The notes under the pieces are model-generated. The model was given only the letters and a program-made list of their open reading frames with translations, was not told where the DNA came from and searched no databases. DNA of 64,000 nucleotides from positions 62,001 through 126,000 of the forward strand of contig WIXG01000210.1 in NCBI GenBank assembly GCA_009869945.1. The letters run 5' to 3'. The DNA comes from Mesaphorura yosii. Taxonomy: Eukaryota > Arthropoda > Collembola > Poduromorpha > Tullbergiidae. This document shows, piece by piece, positions 38,363 to 58,366 of this stretch. Position numbers and translations under genes: made by a program. Positions within the stretch are counted from its first letter, which is position 1. Every line of letters begins with the position of its first letter.

Positions 38363-40913
38363 ATGGCAGCCCAGCAGTATAACTTGCGCTGGAACAATCA
38401 CACGAGCAACATGGTTCAGGTAAGCTGCTCACATGGACCTGCTAAACACTGAAAATTCCAAATATCAATGCAAGCATGGTGATTCTATTCACGAATATGG
38501 CGTTCTAGGTTCTCGGTGACTTGTTTGAGAAGGAGCATATGGTCGACGTGACCATAAGTTGCCAAGCGCAATTTCTGAAAGCCCATAAGATTGTTCTCGG
38601 CTCATGCAGCCAGTACTTTCAGGTAACTATTGAAGACTCTTTCTCTGAGGGTCATAAAGTTTCTGGTTTCTGGAATGCTCCTGGAAGCTAGCTTAATTGT
38701 CAAAATTTCACACTTCACATGCATGTTTGCAGGAAATATTTGATCGCCATCAAACCACTCCTCATCCTGTGATCATAATGAATGGATCCCGTTTCGATGA
38801 TGTTCGGGCCATCATAGAATTCATGTACAGAGGCGAAATAAAAGTTTGCGAAGGAGAGCTGGAGAGCTTGCTGGAGACCGCCGAGAGTCTGCAAGTCAAG
38901 GGATTGTCGAACATACGAGCCAGTCGGCTTAGTCAATCACCAAGCGCAGAATCCGCTACCGTGAATCCAGCAAGTGGTTCTCCAGGAAAGAAGAATCACA
39001 CCTCAGAAAACAGAGGCGGTAACGACACGGAGAAAAACGTCAACAGTCACAAGAACGCAATGACCAATAACACTTCTCAAAATGAGCCGTATGGAAATGT
39101 AAGCTACTTTTTATGAGATTCTTATTTCCTGGAGTAGATTTTTTAAACTCTTGATTACCAATGGCAGGGAACCGGGAACAACGGACTGGACCACAATGAA
39201 TCAGGCGGAACTCCTATGCATTTACGCCGGAAGCGCAAAAGAAATGCTGCATCAATCGCTAAAGATGTAAGTGAAGGATCGCGATAACTTTTTCCATTCT
39301 TCTCTTCAGTTGTTATTCAAAATCTATTACCTGTCTCCAGATTAATGAGAATAGTAATAACGGATTCAACTACGGTACTCAAAATAACAACAATCCGACC
39401 CCGGCCGCCGCTGATGAAGACACTTGTGATGATCTTCCCACGACCATCAAAATAGATCCACCGTACATCAGGGACATTGACGAAGGCGAAGACAACTGGG
39501 AAGCTCCGAAGGACGTCACAAACGTAAGGTCTTGGTTCTAAAATGCCTGAGTAATTGTGTACGCATTGGGTGTGTTAATCTAAAACAGTATCAGTTTTTC
39601 AATTTGTGTTTGTTAATTGCGTGCTGCATGCAAAATATCTGGAATATGATGCCCTTTGGAATTTTTTATTGCTCTATGCGCTGCTTTTCATAGATTATTC
39701 CGCGCATACGCATACCCGCGTCGCGCCCAAATAGTAGTTAATTAATTTAATTTGCTTTTTAGCGTGTTTTTAGTCTTGTCATGATGGAATTTTGGGGTTA
39801 AAGTTAAGGGCTCTTTTCGTCAAAGCTTATTGGCTAATGGCTTGTTTCACTTGCCTTGTCTGTTTTGTTTTGGTTGTAATCAAAGTTGTTGGAATTTTGG
39901 AATGCTTTGTATTTCTTTCGCTGTTAAAATATTCGCCTTTCTAAAAATGATCATGCTCATTTCCTACTTCTGGGATTTACTATTTTAGGATTCTAACGAC
40001 GGCGTTCAAGACTCAAAAGGTCAGTCTTCCTCTGATTCTTTAATTTCACCCAAGGCGTTTAAGACACTCCCTTTAGTGCGCACTAGTCGTTCGTAAGGGT
40101 CTTTCTAGCCACAATTTAGGCACAATAGCTTAGCTTTCGTAGCCTCCGCAGCAATTTCTCATTCAAAAACAAAGGTGGAAGTTTACAGCTTTCTTAAATT
40201 AGCCGATAGGAAAATTACCACTTCAAGAAGGTTCCATTTTTGAAAGAATTCAATTCAGGATACAATCCCTTCATACCTTTAGTGTCATTTGCGCGAGCGA
40301 AATACTAGTGCCGGAACAAAGTATTATATTTTTTAAGTTAAACCAAAACGTTCAATGGGGAAATCTGCCTGTATCACAGCTGTATCGGAACCAAAGGAGA
40401 AAATTCCTAGACCACCAAATGCTTTCATGATTTTCGCAAATGAATGGAGGCGAAAACTGGCGAGTCAGCATCCGAATGAGAGCAATAAGGAAATCAGCGT
40501 TCGGCTCGGCATCATGTGGAAGAATCTGGCCGGCAACTCGAAGGTTAGTCACAAGTCAGGCTGCTCCTTGCACGCAGTAAGCTATCATCTTTGAATACAT
40601 TTTCTTGTCTGAACCAAATTTGCAGGAAGACTACTTCGCTGCGTCTCGACAGGCAAACGATGACCACAAGAAAAAATACCCGGATTACTACTACAGTCCG
40701 AAGGAGGCGAGAATGAGAAAACGGTGGAAGCTTCAGCAGCAGCAAGTCAATCAGATGATGTCGACTGGCCAATATAATCCGGTTCATCTAGTAAAGGTGT
40801 ATCTCAACGATGAAGGAGGTGATGGCGGAGGCGGTTCGCCCTCCTCCAACGACGGAGGCGGCGGGAATGGGAAAAAGTCCGCAAAATCTAACTCTGTACA
40901 AACTTCTCATTAG
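38363..40913 (+). CDS. BTB (tramtrack-type) and HMG-box fusion protein
   Basis: A probable nuclear DNA-binding regulator. Exons 38363-38419, 38509-38622, 38733-39098, 39168-39266, 39341-39523, 39989-40019, 40380-40543 and 40626-40913 are all in phase and give 433 aa. Residues 3-120 are a tramtrack/lola-type BTB domain: the QQYNLRWNNHTSNM opening, the VDVTISC and FLKAHKIVLGSCS strands, and LETAESLQVKGLS at the end. A Ser/Asn-rich acidic linker with one basic patch (LRRKRKRN, a likely NLS) follows. The HMG box is at about 293-365, from IPRPPNAFMIFANEWRRKL through EISVRLGIMWKNL to KKKYPDYYYSPKE. The RPPNAF start resembles fungal MATA-HMG boxes more than SOX (RPMNAF). The tail is Gly-rich. Usual tramtrack-type BTB proteins carry zinc-finger or HTH C-termini, often by alternative splicing, so further 3' exons for this BTB could exist. 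An in-frame ATG 93 bases upstream (38270) is less likely because family members start just before QQYxLRWNN. Confidence 0.92.
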
Positions 40914-42587
40914 TAGGAATCAGTCGTAGCAATTGTTGTGTTTGGCCGAGTTGGGTTTGATTTTATACGCGTGCTTTTCTCTAATTTCATTCTAAGTCAA
41001 TGAAACATGTTTTACACTTGTTGTCTATCACATTAACTTTATGTTCCTTTACAGTGTCACTTTGTTTCCTTCCTAGGTAACTTACACTAGCTTTAATATC
41101 GATTTTAAACTAGTTTAGTTTGACGCACACGTGCAGAATTAATCAAAAACCATCATCGAAACAAACTGAAGAACGTTTTAAGTTTAACGAAATATTCTAG
41201 TTCACATGAATTTAAAGACTAAAGTACTTGCAAATGTCAAGGGCCATAATGTCAAGCAATTGCGTTTGTACTTCTCATACGCAAAAGGGAGCATTTGTTG
41301 TTTTAACCTCGAACCCTGCCATTTGTTACATAGATTTAAGCACTCTAGGATCTAATTTACAAGTGAAGGCGGGGTTGGTAAGTGGATATTAAGTGGCCGA
41401 TGACAGCGAGAAATGGGCGGAAATATCGCGTGCAGGATTTAGTCAAGAATTTAATAAAATACGTGAATATATTTTATAAAAATTAAAAGTATGGTTATAA
41501 ATTATATATTGTATATAGAAATATTTAAATGGACTCGTGAACAGTCAAGTGTGCATTTATTTTGTCCGATATTATTGTAAACAAACCTTGCTTATCGACC
41601 TTGCTTGAATTGATTAATTTATACCAGTCATACTGAATTCATCTTGTCTTGTACGACGAAAGTCATTGTCATTGAGGATAATCCATAAATCTAAGGAGAA
41701 TTTCGTCGCAGATTCTCTGAATGAGAGCTTTAAACTCGATATACACGAGAATATTTAAGTAATTTATATACGATACACGATAGTCTTCTGACACTTCTGA
41801 GCCTTCTGTGCCACCTTTGAGTTTCTATTCGAGAAAGACTTTAGTTTATCTGACACACGGGAGAGAGAAGTTGCTTTAAGGTTGATGTATAAATACAGTA
41901 CTGCAAGTGTAAATTGATCAATGCGAAATGCTAATGTTAATACGAATATCTCCGAACACATCTCAAGTGTTAATCCAACTTTTTGTACAGAATTCTTCTG
42001 TTTTGTTCACAACGCATTTTAGATTCTGACTGTAAGCCTAAGAAGACGGCGGCGGGTGAAGCAGATGTTGAAATCAACTTTAAATGTACAAATTATTTGA
42101 GCAATCAATTTCTTGTCTTATCTTGCTTAAGTTTACGCTTTATTTTCTAAGTCCCCGTGGTACGAATTAATTCAATGGTACACCTCTGTAGGTGACCACA
42201 CAGGAACAACGCATCATCTTCCTCTTGATGACAAATTTACTCACTGTCTTTATTTTTTAGTTTCTGTTATTTGTGTTGTTTGAATAAAGAAATACACGAT
42301 GAAAAGTAAAATTCTGATGGACGCGACCATTTCCACGCACCCTGCTTCCGACACTCCTGAAAAGGCTGGAATTAACTTTGAACGAACTTTCCAATGCTCC
42401 GAAATGATACATTACCCTAGCTGTTAGAAGCGACTGCTCTATTTGATCAAATTACCAAGCATACAACGGCAGAATGCGGTGACTGAGGAATGACATGGAA
42501 CGTGGAGATCCGGCACCTAGATGATCTGCTTCAACACCAGAACTGGGCAACAATGAAACAGTATATTTCAGGAGCTCCCAGCTAACA
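40914..42587. other. BTB-HMG 3' UTR and spacer
   Basis: The first part is probably the 3' UTR of the BTB-HMG gene, ending near one of two AATAAA hexamers (41453, 42283). The rest, up to the transposon, is AT-rich with no supported exon. A minus ORF at 41764-41961 has no recognisable content. Confidence 0.4.
41453..41458 (+). terminator. candidate polyadenylation signal AATAAA, BTB-HMG gene
   Basis: Lies 540 bases after the stop codon on the coding strand. A second AATAAA at 42283-42288 could give a longer 3' UTR. Confidence 0.4.
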
Positions 42588-42621
42588 CAGGCTGAGTTTT
42601 CCTATTTTGGCCACTTGAGAC
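42588..42621 (+). repeat. left terminal inverted repeat of the mariner
   Basis: 34 bp, pairing with 43845-43878 at about 28 positions. Confidence 0.85.
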
Positions 42622-42732
42622 AAACGTGTTATTTTGAGATCGCACAGCGCAAAAGATTTGAAATTCATTGAGCAGTAGAGACTTGGCTCTTGAACCGACT
42701 CCAAGATCTTTTTCCGAATATGTTGCGAAAAT

Positions 42733-43837
42733 GCCTAAGAAAACTGGACCGGAAGTTGAGGTACTGGTGATATCGTTTTCCAACGACAGACTGTCACAAA
42801 GATCTATCGTAGCGAAAGCCCAAGAGTTGGGATTCACTATTTCCAAGTCAGGCGTGGCCAATATAATCAACAGCATATGATATCGTCGAAATCTCAAATC
42901 AGTTGGACTTCCTTCACTGGCAAAAAAGCAACATGCAAAGTGGCCACTAAAGTTATCATTCGGAAGGTTGACTTAATGACACAAGAGAACCCAAAGAGCC
43001 AGCGACAAATTTCTGAGCAGTTGAAGATTTCTCAGACGACCGTGAAGAACATCATTCACAAGCATTTGAAGAAAAAAAACACTCGTAAGACCGCTGTACA
43101 TGCATTGCAGCCTCGTCATGTCGCAAATCGTAAGACAAACTGTAGGAAGCTGTATGAGACCCGGCTGGCTGGAAAAAGGTCAGAATACGCTGTGACATTG
43201 GATGAAGCCTTGTTCTACGTCCACCATTCCAAAACAACAGGGCCATTTATTACACTAAGACCGGAGAACCGAACCAGAACTTTCGTTGTCAGAAGTCTGA
43301 AAAGTTTGGTGCCAAATTCATGGTGGCTGGCGCTATGACCGGCTGTGGGACTGTGCCCTTAATTAAAGTTTCAGAAAAAGTGAAGATAAATGTGGACTAT
43401 TATTTTGACAACGTCCTGAGACCACTTTTGAAGACTCATGTCGTTGCGCTGTACCCTGGAGAAACTAACAGTTTTTCTGCACCATGATGCCGCCTCCTCG
43501 CACACGTAGGAGAAAACCACCGGCTACGCAACAGATTTGAAGAATCGACTTAGAAAGATCATTATTCCTAACGCAGAAATTCCAGTCAAGAGTCCCGACA
43601 CAAGTCTCATGGACTGTTTTTGGCTGCGGCGTCCTGAAACAGAAACTTACCCGGAGGAGGACATCCACCGCTGGCGGTGTCTGGAAAGTCCTCCAGGAGG
43701 AGTGAAATTCATTAACTCAAAAAGAAGTGGATAAGGTGTTTGATTCATGGAAATGGCGCCTAGGACTGCTTACTCAGATGAAAGGAGAGCATATTGAGCA
43801 AGTCAAAAGTATTCATCGACGTAAATTGCGCCTGTGA
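42733..43837 (+). pseudogene. decayed mariner-type transposase, DD41D spacing
   Basis: The start is at MPKKTGPEVEV. The N-terminal helix-turn-helix pair is visible (ISEQLKISQTTVKNII in the second motif). First catalytic Asp: TLDEA at 43201. Second Asp: HHDAASSH at 43486. Third Asp: LMDCF at 43612. Between the second and third there are 41 codons including one internal TAG, which points to the DD41D group rather than classic DD34D mariners. At least two frame changes (around 42878 and 43310-43340) and two internal stops disable it, and a terminal TGA lies at 43835. The remaining frame after the third Asp (KVFDSWKWRLGLL) is typical of the superfamily C-terminus. Confidence 0.88.
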
Positions 43838-43844
43838 GATAGGT

Positions 43845-43878
43845 TTCTGGAGTGGCAAAAATAGTAAACCTCACCCTG
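43845..43878 (-). repeat. right terminal inverted repeat of the mariner
   Basis: Reads CAGGGTGAGGTTTACTATTT inward on the minus strand and is followed outward by the TA dinucleotide at 43879-43880. Confidence 0.88.
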
Positions 43879-44057
43879 TAATTGGACGCTTGGTTTCGTT
43901 TCGTTTAATTTAATTTAAGAGTATTTAATTCGAACGTCAAGATAAGCATGTACAAGTTAATTTAATCAGAAAACGGGCTATAGTTTTTAACGTTCTAATA
44001 TAAAATTAGTCAATAGTTAAAGTGAAGTCACAACTTAAAAAGAACCAGAACCTTACT

Positions 44058-44092
44058 CGTACCATTAATTAATATTTAATTAATTCGGTACG
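44058..44092. repeat. AT-rich hairpin beside a stop codon
   Basis: CGTACC at 44058-44063 pairs with GGTACG at 44087-44092. The intervening ATTAATTAA and TTAATTAAT runs also pair, with small bulges and a loop of about 4 bases. It lies about 30 bp past the stop codon of the minus-strand gene at 44120, so it is within that gene's 3' UTR or cleavage region. It could help end transcription between convergent units; that is inference. Confidence 0.55.
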
Positions 44093-44119
44093 GCTTGGTT
44101 TAGAGTTCTCGAGTCGCGT

Positions 44120-45912
44120 TTAAGCAAATTCGTCAAATTCGTTGTGAAGTATGTCCAAGACGAGGACGTCAGCATCATCTTCCTCAGGCGCCTTAGGAGT
44201 ACGAAATACCGAAGATGAAGCTGAAGCTGAAGTACACTCGGCGGGCTCATCCATGGCTTTAGCCGCCTCAGAAGACACTGGGTGGACTGCCACTGGAGGA
44301 GTTGTTGTTGTGGTGGAAACATCTGGAACCGATACTTCCACGGCTTTCTTCGTTTTGAGAGGGATGTCGCGGATCGACAGGATGGGATAATCACGAGTTT
44401 TGTCGAATGTAACAGGGATGGCCGGTTTATATTTACGTCCGTCGTAGCTTATATAAGGAAGTGGAAGAGTACGGCGAGGAGGGTGTGGTTTTACTGGTTG
44501 TGTAACAGGTTTAATATGTGTTGATAACGGGGTTGAGTTGTTCAAGACCTTAGTCTTTTGTTTCACAGATTCTTTGACTGTTTTAGGAGAAACTCTCGTT
44601 GGAGATTTGTGCGTCTGGAGTTCTATCTTTGCTTTTGCACCCTGTTTGACAAGCTCACCAGGATAAGATGGCTGAGCTGCACGTTCTTGCTCTTTCGCCC
44701 TTGGTTTTGTAGATTTACTCTTATGTACATCATAAATAGACTGAGGAAGTCGGGTGAGCTTTACGAAAAGTTCTGATTTCAATTGTTGTTTTGCACTTTT
44801 AACAGGAAGTGACGGCGGCGATGGTGGGGTTATGTTCTGGACACTTGTCTCTATTTTGATCTTGACGGGCTGCTTAGGAGGAGCTTCCTGAACAGACTCA
44901 GCAGTTTTGTCTTTCAAGGTCTGCGGAATGGGTTCCACTGCCTTTCTTGCTCGTTCAGTGGGCACTATAACAATATTTGTCTGGAAATTTGGAACGATGA
45001 AAGTTACATAAGTTCCCAGATAAACTCTGGCCCCGGCTTTCGATTCTTTAATACGCGGAGTCTTCCCATTCAAGTTTTCCGATGAATTGGGTTTGTTCTT
45101 GTCGATTTCTCCGACTTGTGCTTTTAAAATTTCGTCCAGAGGAAGGCCACTTTCAAGCGGAAGTTCTTCTGTCTTTTCCGTGATGACTTTCAGCTTTCTT
45201 GGTCTTTGCTTTATCGAAACATAATTAATCAAAGGCAATTTCCTCTCGAGGAGAGATCTTGCGTACATCTTCGTCATGATCTCTTCAGAATTTCTGAACG
45301 CTGTAATGCCCAATTGTCTAATCGCTTTTTCAGTCATGTGAATTTTCAAGAAATTGTACCCTCTTGGCCAACATGGACCAGGGCCTAGTAACATCTCTTT
45401 AGCATAGTTCTCACAGATGGCGAAGGTGGATGCTGAATTTAACAGAGTTTCAAGTCGTCTAGTGCCCGTCGGGACCACCAAAGCATCTGGCGAGTCTGAA
45501 ACATTAAAAAGACGTCCAGTTGAAAGCTTAAACATGAGGAGACCGGCTAGTTCTCTTGTCTAGTCTTTAAACTATTACCTTCAACCTCTTCATGTGGGGT
45601 CTGACTGAAACCGTTAATTCCAAGGCAGATTGAAGCTTCTGCTTCAGCTGGAGCATTTTTTTCAAATCTATTTGGCTGGTCGATCTCTGAAGCCTCAGGT
45701 TCCATCTCTTCGCGATTTGCTGGATTTTCATCGCGACTGGTTTCCAATTTGATCGAAGGAACACGCGGGGGAGTGGTGACTTGAACATATTTAGGCAGCT
45801 TAGACACTCTGCTACTTCGACGAATTTTTAAAGGATGAGCGGGCTCCTCTTGGAATTTGAGGGGTTGACCGCCTTCATCAAGTGCAAAGCTAACCCTCTT
45901 CCCCATGGTCAT
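44120..45912 (-). CDS. basic Pro/Lys-rich protein with RVSF PP1-docking motif, unrecognised
   Basis: Two parts on the minus strand: 45579-45912 (from MTMGKRVSFALDE, ending in a G|GTAATA donor) and 44120-45546 (475 codons including stop). Together they give 586 aa if a 32-bp intron with an AACTAG acceptor is real; the phase fits, but the length is unusually short. The acceptor just upstream of the start (ATTTTATTTTAG at 45915) shows an upstream non-coding exon. Visible features: the PP1-docking motif K-R-V-S-F at residues 5-9; FQEEPAHPLK shortly after, which resembles the extended PP1-binding segment of Ki-67 and Repo-Man; a basophilic kinase-like site (IRRSSRVSK); a moderately conserved-looking region (ICENYAKEMLLGPGPCWPRG, then TEKAIRQLGITAF); a long Lys/Pro/Ser-rich middle; and an acidic end EEDDADVLVLDIL that fits a SUMO-interacting motif. 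No globular domain is recognised. Role unknown; a nuclear PP1-targeting protein is a hypothesis. Confidence 0.72.
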
Positions 45913-45914
45913 TC

Positions 45915-47888
45915 CTAAAATAAAATCAATCGAGCATAAACCAGTTGCTTTCCTTCCCTATCTCAAGAAACCAAGCACAATTGATACAAGCAATAACACC
46001 ACCGCCATAGAAATGAGGCAGCCATTTTGTTGACGACAAAGAAGTGAAGAGTGATAGTGATTATTGACTCATCCGGACCCATCTAATATTAGAAGAGTGC
46101 AACTTACCCAAACAGGTTAGAAGTTCTTAGTTTGTTCTTAATGTCTTGTCACATCCAACGACTGAGGTTGATCTTCTGGATCTGATGCATATTAGGACTT
46201 AAAGTTTGGACGGGTCGATTTGTCAAGAACTCTACTGGAACAGCACTGCTACTGAACTAAAATTTCCGTAGTCTGTTAACTGACTAATGAAAACGATTCT
46301 CTCCTTCTGGCCTCACAAGTTGCAATTGCTACTCAATAGGACAAGGAACGCTGCTAACGATATGCAAGTGACCCTATGAAGGCAGATAAGAACAATGTGA
46401 CCCTTCATTTCTAGCGATATGTAAATTCAACTCTCAGACAACAAAGACTGACCTGCTCCCGCATGTAAAGAAAACGTGTCTTGCACTTGTGTTGTGCACT
46501 CCACAGCACTATAACTCTGAGACACGAATTTACGAATGGATTCAACGGCATTCCATTTGCTGATTTTATGGGCATTGAACAAGGAAAGCAACAACCGCAA
46601 GAATTTGCGTGTTTGGGCTGGATTCTTTACAGTCTGCAGTGCCTTTGAAAATTAAATCAGTGATTATTTACGGCACAAATGTAAATTCAAAATGTCAGGA
46701 TTTACTAAAATAATTGCATATAGTTTACAATTTTGAGGTGTATAGTTTCGTTTCTAAGGTGGGCAGTCGCTTAATGCTAACTACTTCTAAAATACCCAAT
46801 GTCACATCTTCCAAACTCCAAGACAAAAGTAGTTGCTCACAAAAGAGAAAATGCATGCTCGATTGTCACAACGTGTGTTTGAACTTGTTAAGAGCTCGGA
46901 TTTGCACTTTCTTTCAGAAAATATTCCTTTAAAATGGCAGCTCTGCTAAGAATACTAAGTTGGCCTTCAATTAGCAGCCAGCCAACTGTTTAAAAGTACT
47001 GACACTTTTTGATGCAGTACAACAATCAGTAGTAGTCCACAAAAATAGACTGCGAGTCTCTAAAAAGAGGACGCGAGAGCGTTCAGTTAGGCTTTACATT
47101 TAATTAAGTAGAGTTGCCGTGATTTGGCTCACAATGGCTGTCAAAAGTAAGAATTACTTAAAGTTATGGTCCAGTTCCGTTCTGTAAGTAATGCGAGCTA
47201 AATTATACAAACTACGCCACTTGATACTCTCCACTACGTACAACGTAGTCAAGTTGTTGGTGGGTTAATTAGTCATTTGAGTGAGACAGTGCAACTATGC
47301 ATACGAACTAGTTAATAGCATTATGTTATTAAAACAAGAACACAAAATGTTCTCACAAATGCAATACAAAAATTCACAAGAGCGAAAGAAGAAATTCCAG
47401 GATTTGCTTCCTTCTCTTTCAAGTCTACAAACTTAAGGTACATAACTAAAATACCAGTTAAATTATACTGTAGGTCAAGTCTCACTGTACAGTTGCATTA
47501 CTTACACCTAATTAAGGCACGTGTTACATGTTCCTACGCACTGCCTGCGACTAATTGTCGATCAACAACCATAAAAGACTGTGGAATTCTTCAATTCAGA
47601 CAGATGAAGACCGAGGTCGCATTGGACAAACTGTGTGCTAAAGTATTACATATTAAAACTGATCATGGCACATTTTTGGCAACGTTCTTCAAATTGAATG
47701 GCTTCCGAAATAAGAATCAGTTCGTTCTTCGATTCCTCCATTGAAATCTACCTCTACCATCTCCCAAAGCTCTCTCCATCATAATTGGCCAGCTGAGTAA
47801 GTCAGACGAGTGACGAGACGACCACTAGTCTGCCCAGATCCAAAGACATCATCTTCTGCGACGTCCCCAAACTCTAAACCTGCGATGT
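45915..47888. other. spacer upstream of the RVSF gene and downstream of KIBRA
   Basis: Contains the 5' UTR exon and promoter of the minus-strand RVSF gene. A donor-like TTTGG|GTAAGT on the minus strand near 46105-46110 may end its first exon. The right end contains the KIBRA 3' UTR. No coding exon is supported. Confidence 0.4.

Positions 47889-58366
<10,478 letters not shown>

Larger units (their letters stand above)
42588..43878 (+). mobile_element. mariner-type DNA transposon, inactive, about 1.29 kb
   Basis: The element is bounded by inverted ends: CAGGCTGAGTTTTCCTATTT on the left, and on the right (read inward on the minus strand) CAGGGTGAGGTTTACTATTT. They match at about 28 of 34 positions. 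The right end is followed by TA, the mariner target dinucleotide. The left flank is CA, consistent with one mutation of TA. Inside is one transposase gene broken by stops and frameshifts. Size, ends and coding content all fit the Tc1/mariner superfamily. Confidence 0.9.
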
